64,000 nucleotides of DNA from Nipponacmea schrenckii (taxonomy: Eukaryota > Mollusca > Gastropoda > Lottiidae), in contig JAUJPP010000005.1 of assembly GCA_030562195.1 (NCBI GenBank), forward strand, positions 14,504,826 through 14,568,825, read 5' to 3'. Position 1 is the stretch's first letter. The number at the start of each line of letters is the position of its first letter. Below are positions 22,285 to 34,910 of the stretch, one piece after another. The notes beneath the pieces are model-generated. The model was not told the DNA's origin. It saw nothing but the letters and a program-made list of their open reading frames with translations, and did not search any database. The translations under genes and the position numbers were made by a program.

Positions 22285-24360
22285 TGTTTCTCTATTTTTC
22301 ATGTTTATGTGTGTTCTAGAGGCAGAATATTCACGTTCAGATTTAGTGATGATGATCAGGAGGGGTTACACCAATTGTATGATGAAACCCATGAAATATT
22401 TAGAATATTTATATTTGTTGTGATATACTAAGATATATTTTTGTGTTTTTTGGGGTCTTTCAATGTTCCTCCGACCTGCGAAAAGATGATGCTAGCTCAA
22501 CTCTTAAAAACGAACACAAACATTAATCTCAACCAGATAATATGGTCCACAGTGGTAACAGTTTGTAAAAGCTCGTCATATTGCATGTGTCCATACATAT
22601 TAAAAAGGGAAGAAAAGCTTCTTGAATCTGTAATCTGTATATAAGTGTGATCAAGCGAAACCCCATCACCATGAGAACTACTCTTACGAACGATTTTTCG
22701 TAAATTTGTTCATTCCTTCTCTTAGCTTTCATCGTCTTTGTAAATATATCATTCGACTTTTGAAAATGGTAAAATTAAAAATTTCTATCAATTTAAAACA
22801 TTTCTTTAATAAAGATCAATAATGGTTAAACTGGTTAAAAATACAAAATAAACTACACTGATATATTAAACATTCACACATTCACACCAAGTGTTCGCCA
22901 AAGTCCGTCAAGAATCGTGTCATCCAGAGTGTTTACTGACTGACGGCCATGGGTGACGACAATGTAAAATAACAATTCATTTAGACGTATAAAAATAAGC
23001 ATTTCAGCAGAGTGACTTGTACAGAAGTAAGAGCATTGATTCACATTTTCATGATTGTTTCTATCACAGACTTAAATAACACAAATGGTTTAAATTAAAT
23101 ATGTATGATAATAATGACAATAAAAAAAATTGATGATCACCATCGCCATCTCAACAAAATATTGTACAAGTATTAGTATGAAAAAGTGTTACATTAGATT
23201 GTATTTTGCGTTAAATAACTCATTTTTATTACAATCAAAATTATAGATCTTTAAAATATTTACATGTCACTCTAATTGAAACATTTTGTTTCGTTATTTC
23301 AAAATATAATCTAAAAAGATTCAAACCAAAGTCGCGTACAACTGTTGACGTTTATTTGAACAAATCATGGTGTGCTATGCAGAATCAATTAGATTTGCAG
23401 GTAAATATTCTGTCGAAAACCTTTAGTAATAAACTCGTTTAGTATAGGCATATACAGGAAATCAAAAGGATACAAACGTTTTAGCAATAAACGTCTACAT
23501 AAAAATTTGGGCATATACAAATAATAAGTTTAATTACTTATTCATGGCCCTTTAACAGAATTCATTTGGATTATACTGCCGAAAATATATAAAGAAGTAG
23601 ATTCATTAATAAGATGATTTAGCACCATAACTTGCAAAGTAAGTTTTAAGTCCCAATTAAAATAAATACATTTTGTTATGTATAAACCTTTAGTAGTTGC
23701 AGTAAATATTTCACCACCCTCTCGTATGACTGAAAGGAAAGGAAGGGCATTTGTTATTGTCACCATTTGAAAAAAAAAAAGATTGGATATCTGGGATTAT
23801 TATGTTATGATATCATACGAACATGAATGTTTTCTCATAATGTCATATTTCACAGAAATTCGTTCACATTCCTATGTCTCTATTTTCTCTGAAGACAATT
23901 ACCCCTTTTCAAAGAATACAAACAAAAGTTCACTGCTTTCTTTTTCTAATAAAATTATCTAATATGATTAAATCATAGGATATTACCTTTATAACCTTTT
24001 ATATGCTTGACAACTACTTCAATACCTACAAAAAAGAAAACAGCGTTAGATTCAACAGACGTATACCATGATATTGGCACCAGGACAGTGATCTGATTTG
24101 CCAAGATCGATCTGATTATCTGCGTTATTATATCTACATTATCAAGTTTTATATAAAAAAAAATATTTAAATGTACAAAACAAACCTACACCACGTTTAC
24201 AAGATAAATAATTAAGAAACTGTCAAAGCTGAGATATTATCAATATAGACTCTAACTAACTTATCAAGTAGAATAGCGATGTAATAATCATGTAACTTAT
24301 ACATTTACCAGAAATTGTTTTAGTGATGATCCATAATTATGGTTTACTGTAGTGCTTTTT
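22285..24360. other. 2.1-kb unique block of element A
   Basis: This block is nearly identical, inverted, to 60845-62960 in element B. It contains short frames conserved in both copies: 22529-22732 minus (MKAKR start, 67 aa) and 23542-23766 minus (MVTITNALPFL start, 74 aa). The second has CTTTTAG/CCTTTCAG-like borders, so small exons cannot be excluded. No domain is recognisable, and conservation may only reflect recent duplication. Confidence 0.6.
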
Positions 24361-25485
24361 CTATCTCATTATCTTGATCACAATAATAACCAAGAATATT
24401 TTTGGCAACAGGATGAACAGATGATGGAAACTATGTAATATAATTCTGATCACAATAATGACCTAGAATATAGTATATCTGGTAACAGGATAGAATATAG
24501 TATGTCTGGTAACAGGATGGACAGATGATAGAAACTATGTAATATAATTCTGATCACAATTATGACCTAGAATATAGTATATCTGGCAACTGGATAAACA
24601 GATGATGGAAACTATGTAATATAATTCTGATCACAACAATGACCTAGAATATATTATATCTGGCAACTTGATAAACAGATGATGGAAACTATGTAATATA
24701 ATTCTGATCACAATAATGACCTAGAATATAGTATATCTGGCAACAGGATGAACAGATGATGGAAACTATGTCTTATTATTCTGATCACAATAATGACCTA
24801 GAATATAGCATATCTGGTAACAGGATGGACAGATGATGGAAACTATGTAATATAATTCTGATCACAATAATGTCCTAGAATATAGTAAATCTGGCAACTG
24901 AATAAACAGATGATGGAAACTATGTAATATTCTGATCACAATATTGACCTAGAATATAGTATATCTGGCAACTGGATAAACAGAAGATGGAAACTATGTA
25001 ATATAATTCTGATCACAATAATGACCTAGAATATAGCATATCTGGCAACTGAATAAATAGATGATGGAAATTATGTAATATAATTCTGATCACAATAATG
25101 ACCTAGAATATAGTATATCTGGCAACAGGATGAACAAATGATAGAAACTAAGTCTTATTATTCTGATCACAATAATGACCTAGAATATAGCATATCTGGC
25201 AACTGAATAAATAGATGATGGAAATTATGTAATATAATTCTGATCACAATAATGACCTAGAATATAGTATATCTGGCAACAGGATGAACAAATGATAGAA
25301 ACTAAGTCTTATTATTCTGATCACAATAATGACCTAGAATATAGCATATCTGGCAACAGGATGGACAGATGATGGAAACTATGTAATATAATTCTGATCA
25401 CAATATTGACCTAGAATATAGTATATCTGGCAACAGGATGAACAAATGATAGAAACTAAGTCTTATTATTCTGATCACAATACGA
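24361..25485 (+). repeat. Satellite array, unit 77 bp, about 14 copies
   Basis: The unit contains CTGATCACAATAATGACCTA, then GAATATAGTATATCTGGCAA, then a GGATGAACAGATGATGGAAA-like segment. Variants alternate between TAATATAATT and CTTATTATT at the junction, which suggests higher-order duplication. The inverted array at 60090-60845 uses the same unit. Confidence 0.95.
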
Positions 25486-25499
25486 CCCAAAACGACCAC

Positions 25500-25755
25500 T
25501 AAAAATCAAGATTGTGCCCCTTTAAAAGCAGGAATTCCGAGATACTACACCTAGTAGAATTTGAAGTATATTAACTTATCTTAATGTTTATTGTAGTTTA
25601 AAAGTGGCAAAACGATGGTAAGAGTGTTTTTGAAGACTTTTGCAATCTTTTATTTTCATCGTTATCTTTACATGCGACATCTTTAATGCGGTCTGTATGC
25701 ATGTTGCCTATGTTTGTTTAATCGCAAAGAAAATTTAGTCTGGAGTCCGAAGTGA
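25500..25755 (-). repeat. Inverted right end of element A
   Basis: The segment is the reverse complement of about 19670-19890 and 43350-43570. It covers one 185-bp unit, without the C tract, and the inner half of the terminal segment, then stops at the gap. It shows that element A has long inverted terminal repeats. Confidence 0.85.
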
Positions 25756-26255
25756 NNNNNNNNNNNNNNNNNNNNNNNNNNNNNNNNNNNNNNNNNNNNN
25801 NNNNNNNNNNNNNNNNNNNNNNNNNNNNNNNNNNNNNNNNNNNNNNNNNNNNNNNNNNNNNNNNNNNNNNNNNNNNNNNNNNNNNNNNNNNNNNNNNNNN
25901 NNNNNNNNNNNNNNNNNNNNNNNNNNNNNNNNNNNNNNNNNNNNNNNNNNNNNNNNNNNNNNNNNNNNNNNNNNNNNNNNNNNNNNNNNNNNNNNNNNNN
26001 NNNNNNNNNNNNNNNNNNNNNNNNNNNNNNNNNNNNNNNNNNNNNNNNNNNNNNNNNNNNNNNNNNNNNNNNNNNNNNNNNNNNNNNNNNNNNNNNNNNN
26101 NNNNNNNNNNNNNNNNNNNNNNNNNNNNNNNNNNNNNNNNNNNNNNNNNNNNNNNNNNNNNNNNNNNNNNNNNNNNNNNNNNNNNNNNNNNNNNNNNNNN
26201 NNNNNNNNNNNNNNNNNNNNNNNNNNNNNNNNNNNNNNNNNNNNNNNNNNNNNNN
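25756..26255. other. Assembly gap (500 N)
   Basis: This run of exactly 500 N hides the outer right terminus of element A, including any target-site duplication. Confidence 0.99.
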
Positions 26256-28295
26256 GGAACAGTCGCCTGTGCTTGTGTGAATTTTCTAGCTACAGGAGAT
26301 AATAGTAAGCTAAATGTAAAAGTCATTAAATTAATTTACCCAGAAACTGTGAAGACCAAATGATGGACTGGGAAGGGTTTTCCAGAGCCTCGTCTAACGT
26401 GTTATCCCAATAGGGTAGACAGACTGTCGGGTCTATCATTCTTAAAGCTATCTCAAATCTGTAAAAACCAATAATTGATTTAATATTTATATATCATTTA
26501 GAAGTAGATAAAACATTAAATGAGAATATAACTTATTTCTTCAAATTTTTGCAAACGTTAAAGGAAAGAGTAATATACCCATAATAGTGTTCTTATTTAA
26601 AAGAACGATCATTGGTAATTGAGCCCTACTGCATGGAGATGAAAAATTAATAAAAAAGAGTGTTATTAAGCTGTCAAGGGGAGATAATTTCAATATAGTG
26701 TCATTCCTGACAAAGCCGGCAAAATCAAAAAGTCATAGGCTTTAGAGTGGCATGTGTACAATTTAGCATATAAACCCGCACTTGATACAACTGATGACTT
26801 TTCGACCAGGAAAACATTTTATGCTCACAAATTTGGTCCGTGCTATTTTTTTTAAAATCCCTTTACTCCCTCCCTTTTACAGATTTTGCACGTCCATTTT
26901 TGACTAATTTATTTGTTGATTTGGAATTTATTGTCTAAAAGAAATTTTGTTGGGGGAAGGTTATTACTAAAAATAGTGGTGTGTGTGCAGTGACAGCCAT
27001 GCGGGTGTCGATAAAATGTAGTGGTTTACTTTCATTTTGACTAGTTCAAATTTTTAAGGTACATGGACATGCTATATTAAATTATTGTACAGAAACCAAG
27101 TATTGGCCCGGCTTTCATGTGACATTTTCGAAACCTCTCAACGAGATTACTGGTAAAGTTATAGAAGGTTGAATTTCGTGATTTAACGTGGAAACAGATG
27201 GCAAATGAAAGGCCGAGACGTATGAAGCCATACGTGACTCAGAATTGTCTCTATCATCCAGTACCTCTATGTACGACTTTGACGATAGATCGATAACATG
27301 AATAGTATGGACGACAAAACATAAATCAGGAAAAAACGCCTATATATTACTCCTACTTATTATTAATACAGTAGGTCTGCGTAAACACTAACTAAATCTA
27401 TACATGTATTCACTGTATACTGACACTAGCCTATACAGTGTTATGATGTATTTGACTTCGACAAGAATAATCCGCGGATTATTTAAATGCAGGGGGTTTG
27501 AATAATAAATTGCTCATCAAGGCGATAAAATAAACTCAAACAGCAAATTTTTAAGATCGTTCCCCCCAAAAATCTTCCTAGCCCCCTTTTTTATCTCATT
27601 TTCCCCCAAGGAAAACCCCTTACCGGGGGTTCTTCCCCCCAGTCGCATTATAAAATCGTTGTCTATTATACGTCGCCTATATAATAGTCCCACTTATTGA
27701 TCCACGGATTATTTAAATGCAGGGCTATAAAAATCTTTTTAAAACGGCATAATTGGCTACAAAATGTCGTTTGATATGCATAAGAACATATTTTAGATAA
27801 AAAAAATCAATATTTTCTTTTAATAATAATAATTAAATACATTTAAAAAAAAAAAATTTAAATTTGTTTTTTTTCTCCGTATCATTGATGTACTCGCGAC
27901 ATATTCTACATTGTGAAGGCGAGTATTTGTGTAACATTTTATTTTGACGGCCACACAGTCACACAGTATTAATTTTGATGCATTTCAGGACGGTGCAGGT
28001 TATTTCAAAATCGGTCTTGATCCGCGGATTTTTTAGTGGTATTATGCCGTTAGGGAAGATATTGAACTCTGCAAATTGAAGCAAAATAACGGATCCAGTA
28101 AATACTTTTACGATTGTGTTAAATTAAAGACATAAAAGTTAATTAGTCGAACTTATTTATTTGAATCTAATCCTCTTAACCCGAAAGACTCTCCAAAGTG
28201 TAGTTGGACTTGTTTTGCTGTCATACCATATTCACTCTTGATAAACCGAAAGTGTCCAACCATCATTCTACTTTTTCGGAAGTGAAATTGCCGGA
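26256..28295. other. No gene recognised
   Basis: Immediately after the gap, 26256-26363 (plus) is open and ends in a stop; it could be the tail of an exon but matches nothing that I know. A motif CGCGGATTATTTAAATGCAGG or close variant recurs near 27472, 27701 and (shorter) 28021, roughly 230-320 bp apart. 27540-27650 is a C-rich low-complexity stretch. Confidence 0.4.
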
Positions 28296-28770
28296 ATGCC
28301 AAAGAATCGAAAGTCGAAACGCCCACGAGAGTCCACTGGAAATTCATCATCTAATTCATCCAGTGACTCTCAGAGTCAGCCTAGCATCAGAGTCAGCCTA
28401 GCATCAGAGTCAGCCTAGCATCAGAGTCAGCCTAGCATCAGAGTCAGTCAGCGTTTCTTACTCAAAGTTCAAAAGAAACCACCGTGCAACCAACAGCAAT
28501 CATATGGTTATGGAAATGACGATACCAGTCTTAGCATTCAAATGCCAGCAACGAGTACGCAATCTGGATCATCTCAGCTTGCCGGAATACAATTTTTGAG
28601 AAATCCATATCACACTCCTAATCCACAATACCGTAATCAGCTGAACATGGTAAACCATCCCCTCGACTCAGTTATAATGAATATATCAAACCGCCTTAAA
28701 AAGCTTGATACCATTGAAACTAAAATAAGTAATATCGCAAAAGACATTTCAGAAGTAAAATCTGAAACGA
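28296..28770 (+). pseudogene. LINE ORF1 N-terminal part, interrupted
   Basis: The frame from ATG 28296 begins MPKNRKSKRPRES and is Ser-rich. A 17-bp tandem repeat (28370-28450, unit AGAGTCAGCCTAGCATC, about 4-5 copies) then throws it out of frame to a stop. It resumes as 28542-28770 with a coiled-coil-like run, MNISNRLKKLDTIETKISNI. This is the usual N-terminal layout of a LINE ORF1 protein. The homology stops near 28770, where an inverted endonuclease begins, and resumes at about 34005. Confidence 0.65.
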
Positions 28771-29590
28771 TTCCCTTATCGGTTTTAAACTGTTCTTTAG
28801 CTTCTCGTCGTACTCTATTATAACTAGTCCTCGATTGTACAAACCGGAGTCTGTTAACATTAGTTTTGTTTCGGTTGTATATATTCCTATTAAAAAAGAA
28901 AGTGTTTTTAGCAATTGAGCAGCTTGCATTGAACCATTCATTCTGTTTAGTATGTAATTTACTTGACTTTGATCACCTGGTTCAAATCGACCATTTAGGA
29001 TATATGTATTAGTGTTCTTGCATAATTGTAATAATTTACGACCAAATCCATTAATTACACTATCTGCACTATTCCTAGGCCCTAAAGCGTTATTGTTAAC
29101 AAAATCATGGTGAGAGAACTGGTCATAAAGGAAATCAGGTTCAACCGGCTGTTTAGATCCCCGCACAAAAAGAATGACCCTTTCGACGAATATTTCGCAT
29201 ATGCAGCTTTAATGTCTTGAAAGAAGTCAACATCGCAAATTTTATAGTATCGACTGCGCTCGTGGGGAATATAAGCGGAACACAGATATACATCCGGAAA
29301 AGGGGCAGGGCTTGCTGATTTTAATCTAAAGACTATAAGACCATGATGAGAACACTTCAAAACAAGATTTATAAGATATCCGCACAAAGATCACTATTCC
29401 GCCACTATTCTTGCACTGTTGCCGAACACATGTATATTTATGAAAACCAAATAACGTGCACTTCACTACTTTTTTTTCCTGAATGGATTAGAATGATTAT
29501 GTCCCATTTTGATATATATTCACAGAAAGATACCTCTTTGAGCTTAGATGCCACACCACCATTGATATTCCAGGTGAGAATAGAGAAATG
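28770..29590 (-). pseudogene. LINE APE-type endonuclease, inverted and frameshifted
   Basis: From 29590 leftward the minus strand reads LTWNINGGVASKL, a NSGGIVIFV box, PDVYLCSAYIPHERS, FFLCGDLNSR (catalytic loop), then GDQSQVNYILN. This is an endonuclease start-to-middle in correct order with several frameshifts. The SDH box region is lost. It lies head-to-head with the reverse transcriptase at 29773, the arrangement left by twin priming. Confidence 0.75.
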
Positions 29591-29772
29591 ATCCTCAACG
29601 CAGCCCTATTCCTTATAAGGTTGGTCATTTATAAATAGCCTATCATTAATTAATTTTAAACGGTTACTCGCGCCTTAAGATTGGCATTAATTCTTTCCTT
29701 CTCTGCACTACTTCTCTTGGGTACTGCTCACTAAGATTCAAACCATGCTCTCTCAAACCAGAACCCTCATGC

Positions 29773-31290
29773 TTGACTTTCTCTCTACCAGAGCGACTTG
29801 CGAAGCTAGCCGTTTTATCGACCCCTAAGCCGGTACTTTTGGGTAATTTAGTTAAGAAAAACCCTAAGACATTTTGGAAAACAATAAATGACCTCAGGGG
29901 TGAGTCCTTTTACCACTTCGGAAATGTCCCTGATCTTGAGGCATACTATGATCACTTCAATCTTTTGTTTCAAGCTACATGTGGAAGTAATCAGATAGTT
30001 CAACTCCCACTAACCAATGATGTTGAGTATTTGGACGCACCTTTCTCAGAGAGTGAACTACTCCGAGCTAACTCCAAACTCAAAACAGGCAAAAGCCCTG
30101 GGGTCGATGGAATAACCCCTGAGGTCATTAAGTTTAATATTGATATCCTTTGTCCGTCTCTTTGCATTTATTTTAATTCTATATTCAATAGTGGATTTTA
30201 TCCTATTGGTTGGTCAAAGTGTGCAATCGTACCAGTTCCAAAAAAGGGAGACTCTATGGATGTTAATAATTATAGGGGTATCACACTAATGTGCACCCTT
30301 GGAAAGTTGTTTTCTATAGTTGTAAATGATAGGTTGTTTTCGTGGTTAACTGAGAACAATAAGTTGTCTGTCTTCCAGTTTGGATTTCGGCCTAACAAGA
30401 GTACCGTGGACTGTATTTTCATTTTACAGGCTCTGGTCGCAAAATATTTATCAAATGGCGAGAAATTATATGTAGCCTATATTGATTTTGATAAAGTTGA
30501 CAGAAACTTACTTCTTCTCAAATTACACCAAATTGGTCTTAGTCAAAAGTTAATTATGTGTATCAAGTCTATGTATCATAATGTTCAGTTATGTGTCAAG
30601 TCAAGAAATGCATACTCAAAGTATTTCTCTCTAAATTGTGGAGTAAAACAAGGCGACAATCTTTCACCAATGCTTTTTTTGTTGTACATGTATGTAAATG
30701 ACCTATGTGATTTTTTAAGTGAACATGCTGTTGATCCGGTTACAATAGGCCAAATAGTTTTTTCATCTTTTATTTATGCCGATGACACGGTCTTGTTATC
30801 AAAATCTGAAAAAGGTTTACAAAACCAACTGTCACGGCTCCAGCAATACTGTGCAATATGGAATCTCTCCGTTAATGTCAGCAAAACGAAGGTCGTAGTA
30901 TTCCAAAAGGGATCAATATAAATTTACATATAACGACATCCCTGTAGAATGTGTCACAAGATTCACATATTTAGGAATTGTTTTTAGTTCAAACGGTAAG
31001 CTTGATTCTCTACAGAAATGCCTCGCTCAAAAGAGTAATATAGGCCTTCACCAATTAAACTGTATTCTTGATAAGCTAAACCTTGATTGTAGACAACAGT
31101 GTAAGGTCTTCGATTGCTTCGTGGAGTCAATATTATCCTATGCATCTCCCATGTGGGGTTTCCTTAAGGCAAATGATATAGAAGCCTTACATTTACATTT
31201 CTGCAAACGATTACTGCAGGTTAAAAAATCCACAGTGACATTTGCAATTTATGGAGAGTTGGGTCGTTTTCCGTTGCGATCAAGATAAAC
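29773..31290 (+). pseudogene. LINE reverse transcriptase (non-L1 clade)
   Basis: An open stretch of 382 residues contains KTFWKTINDLR, KSPGVDGITPEVIKF, NNYRGITLMCTLGKLF, FGFRPNKSTVDCIF, the motif A region as YIDFDKVDRNLL, GVKQGDNLSPMLF and FIYADDTVLLSKS. Motif A looks two or three residues short compared with the usual DFxKAFDxV form, so the enzyme is probably dead. Reading continues in another frame to about 31290 (CKRLLQVKKST, YGELGRFPLR), the C-terminal part of the protein. The clade is I/Jockey/CR1-like rather than L1; I cannot be more precise. Confidence 0.8.
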
Positions 31291-32650
31291 TTTTAACATT
31301 TTATACGCATCTTGTAGACCAAGATGTCTCTTTATCTCGTTTTTTAGATCTAAAACCCAGTACACCTTGTGCTAAGGGAATTGGGCTGCTCAGAAAAAAA
31401 GGTAATCTAGGTTGCTCTACATTGGAATGTATTTTTTCAAATCCCTTTTTAAACCCATTGAGCCGACGTACCCAGTCAGTAAATACATTTAATATCTCGA
31501 CAATGTTCCAATGAAATTAGACAAATACAATCTTTTTAAAAACCCTCATTTTGCTTTGAAGATTCAGGTATTTATCCCAAATATCAGTAGCTCGAACAAA
31601 ATTAAGATATTCGTCCCATACATTTGGGTAGAAAGGTAGATATAAATTTAAATTAGATCTCTGAATATTAGAACTATAATAGAATGAGTCATGTGAATAT
31701 TTTACTTTGATCTCCCAAATATCTTCTTCAAGAGATTTATATGAAAAAGAATTGACTATTTTAATTTTTAATCATTCAAATTCTACAGATCTGTTATGGA
31801 AAGTACCCAATTTTTTTAGCTATAAATGATCTTATTGTTTTGTATTATTGTAATATGTGTGAGTAAAGTTATTAAATTAATAATCATTTAAATTCAAGAC
31901 ATCTAAATTCCCAATCCGAACAAATCTTCTCTACTTTATGTTACTATTCTTGTTTCCCCAACTGTTTCCATTTTTCCTGCGCTTAAGTCACTGAAACCTT
32001 ATATTAAACCATAGCGTGCTTAATCGCGAAATAAACCAGAAACACCGTTAATTAAGGCAGTAAGTATAACATCATTCTCTGGTTTCTGAAATCATTAATC
32101 TAAGAACGACACGAACACCAACTACAACCAGGGTACATTATTTAACAATAACTTTACTTATATATGCAGTTTACCTGTTTTTGTCTCTGTTGTTTGTTTT
32201 CCTAACAACGGAGAAGGTAGACATAATTTTTTTACTGAGATTTACAAATGCTGTAACGACTTGTCATAAACATTTAAGATTGGGAGAATTTCCAAGTGAT
32301 ACTGGTTCAACCCATTCACTTAAAAACAGGGCCCATCTTTGATTTCGGTTTTATCTATTAGTACTCTTATTCAATATTCCGCTTTCCACACACTTATAAT
32401 AATTATTTTTGCATGATTGAATAAAATTCCTGTATTTTAGATTTAATAAAAATATTCTCTATTATATGTAAAAATGAAAATGTTTATATTAAATCCTGAT
32501 AGAATATGGCATCACTACTCTTTTCGTTTTTATTCACAACACATTATTTTTTCATTTATAAATACATCGTAAATTATACCTGTAATATTTCTAATATCTT
32601 CTATTTCACCAACGTATCCACTTGATTAATTTGAATTTATTTTAAAAGGT
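31291..32650. other. No gene recognised
   Basis: This AT-rich stretch follows the LINE. 31520-31760 (minus) is open without an ATG and Tyr/Asp/Trp-rich (a NLYLPFYPNVWDEYLNF stretch), so it may be an unrecognised coding relic. Nothing else stands out. Confidence 0.35.
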
Positions 32651-33995
32651 TAATTATTTCCCTACACCTTATTTCCCTACACCTTATTTCCTCTACTCCT
32701 TATTTCCCTACACCTTATTTCCCTACTCCTTATTTCCTCTACACCTTATTTCCCTACACCTTATTTCCTCTACACCTTATTTCCTCTACTCCTTATTTCC
32801 CCTACCCCGTTATTTCCTCTACTCCTTATTTCCCTACACCTTTTTTCCCCTCTACTCCTTATTTCCTCTACTCCTTATTTCCTCTACTCCTTATTTCCTC
32901 TACACCTTATTTCCCTACACCTTATTTCCTCTACTCCTTATTTCCCTACACCTTTTTTCCCCTCCTTACCTTCCCTTATTTCCCTACCCCTTTATTTCCT
33001 CTACTCCTTATTTCCCTACACCTTATTTCCCCTCTACACCTTATTTCCCTACACCTTATTTCCCTACACCTTATTTCCCTACTCCTTATTTCCCTACACC
33101 TTATTTCCTCTACTCCTTATTTCTTCTACACCTTATTTCCCTACTCCTTATTTCCCCTACACCTTATTTCCCCTACACCTTATTCCTCTAGACCTTATTT
33201 CCTCTACTCCTTATTTCCCTACACCTTATTTCCCCTACACCTTATTTCCCCTACACCTTATTTCCTCTACTCCTTATTTCCCTACACCTTATTTCCTCTA
33301 CTCCTTATTTCCCTACACCTTATTTCCTCTACACCTTTTTTCCCTACACCTTATTTCCCCTACACCTTATTTCCCTACACCTTATTTCCCTACACCTTAT
33401 TTCCCCTGCACTTCATTTCACCAACACCTTATTTCCCCTACACCTTATTTAGCCTGCACTTCATTTCCCCTACACCTTATTTACCCTGCACTTCATTTTA
33501 CCCACACCTTATTTCCCCTACACCTTATTTCCCCTACACCTTATTTCCCCTGCACCTCATTTCCCCTGCACTTTATTTCGCCAACACTTCAATTCGCCAA
33601 CACACCACTTCCCCTGTACCCCATTTACCCTGCACTTCATTTCACCAATACTTCAATTCGCCAACACACCATTTCCCCTGCACTTCATTTCATTAACACT
33701 TCATACCGCCAACACTTCAATTCACCAGCACAACACTTCCCCTGCACTTCATTTCATTAACACTTCATTTCACCAACACTTCAATTCGCCAACACACCAC
33801 TTCCCCTGCACTTCATTTCATTAACACTTCATTTCGCCTATACCTCAATTCGCCAACACACCATTTCGCCTATACCTCATGCACCTCATTTTACCTACAC
33901 CTCATTTTACCTACACCTTATTTCCCCTGCACCTCATTTCACCTACACTTCATTTCGCCAACACTTCAATTCGCCTACATACCATTTCACTTCAA
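32651..33995 (+). repeat. 15-16-bp minisatellite of about 85 copies
   Basis: The unit TTATTTCCCTACACC and its variants (CTCTACTCC, CCCTACACC) repeat from 32651 to about 33420. They then grade into a diverged form (CACTTCATTTCGCCAA) up to about 33995. The strand composition is strongly C/T biased. The array is part of the DNA that splits the LINE ORF1. Confidence 0.95.
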
Positions 33996-34004
33996 TTCAC
34001 TTAA

Positions 34005-34540
34005 AAAATCAGCACGAAATCGAACAACTTAGATTAAAATTAAGACATTTAAAGACTGAAATTTCGAATATGAATATAAAACCATTTGACTTGTAATTAA
34101 ATTCGCTAACTGGTATAAAAATGGTCAATTATAATGAACAGTTTAGTCGTAAGAACAATATTAAAATCTTAGTTTATAAGATGTCAACTCCAGATAATTT
34201 GGAAAACGAAATGGTGCAAACAATCAGAGCTACAACAGGAGTAAGTCTTTTGAACACAGACATTACCGCTGTACATACCCTACCTTCAAGGTTCAAGGAT
34301 AAACCTCCACGACGTCACCAAATTAAACTCTAACTTTATTAACAGACTTAAAAAAATGGATGGTGTAGAAACGGCTTGGTGTTACAATGGCTCTATTTTT
34401 GCAAAAGCGGAAGGAATAAATCGTGTTCGCTTTGAAATATTTGATGAATCAACAAAAATTCTGAATGATATAAAACGGGCATCAAGATCAGAACGTTTAA
34501 GCACTTCCAAGCACGCTTCAAGATATAAAAAAAACTAGAA
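34005..34540 (+). pseudogene. LINE ORF1 C-terminal part (RRM-like)
   Basis: The pieces read HEIEQLRLKLRHLKTEISNM (coiled coil), then NEQFSRKNNIKILVYKM, then TTGVSLLNTDITAVHTLPSR and TAWCYNGSIFAKAEG, in more than one frame. These are the RRM-like and C-terminal parts of an ORF1 RNA-binding protein of the type begun at 28296. Together the two pieces suggest one ORF1 split by about 5.2 kb of later DNA. Frameshifts and stops make it a pseudogene. Confidence 0.65.
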
Positions 34541-34587
34541 CTGTGAACAGTACTGAGAGTGGCAAACAACCCCTATGGGGCCACTTG

Positions 34588-34910
34588 ATACAAGGTCACG
34601 TGATATAGCCTTTTGAATTTTTAAACACTCAAAACAAACTTTTTAACAACCATTATAAGCATATGTATGGACAGCTTAGGTCAAGTACATTTGACTTGAA
34701 AATTATTAATAAGTAATTGAAGGTCAAGGTCACTTGATATAGCCCTTTGAATTTTTTTAAAAACTAAAACGGGTACAAAAAAATTGTTGTCGACCATTAT
34801 AGGCCTATGTGTGGAAAGCAAAGGTCAAGAACATCCTACTTGTAAAAATTCAGGGTCATTGGTCATTTGATATAGCCTTTTAATTTTCCTCCAATTGGGT
34901 TCTAATTATG
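34588..34910 (+). repeat. Diverged tandem repeat of about 140 bp
   Basis: Three copies of a unit start near 34588, 34727 and 34855. Each contains GGTCA, then TTGATATAGCCTTTTGAATTT, then an ACCATTATA and TATGTGTGGA-like part. The copies have drifted apart. Confidence 0.65.

Larger units (their letters stand above)
19355..25755. mobile_element. Element A: satellite-bearing transposon-like unit with inverted ends, right end in gap
   Basis: Modules from left to right are: a terminal segment (19355-19790), a roughly 185-bp satellite array, a 2.1-kb unique block, a 77-bp array, then a single inverted 185-bp unit and the inverted terminal segment (25510-25755), which enters the gap. The left limit is fixed because the same terminal sequence starts abruptly at 43037 in different flanking DNA. 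The right end matches 43350-43560 inverted and shares with it an AGGCAAC insertion that A's own left end lacks, so A's right end corresponds to B's left end. No protein gene is inside. It looks like an internally deleted, non-autonomous relative of element B in opposite orientation. Confidence 0.75.

Noticed and set aside
19341..25755. Helitron/Helentron interpretation of the satellite-cored elements
   Set aside because: Bivalve elements with tandem cores have been linked to Helitron-like ends. Here, however, the ends are long inverted repeats with subterminal motifs, and the associated protein has a DDE-like core, with no Rep or helicase motif seen. Not fully excluded without genome-wide copies.
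25718..26363. Two frames of about 200 residues over gap 2
   Set aside because: Almost entirely unknown residues; the few real ones match nothing.
32651..33995. CRISPR-like or telomere-like array
   Set aside because: The unit is a simple 15-16-bp C/T-rich minisatellite without spacers; it does not match a telomere repeat.
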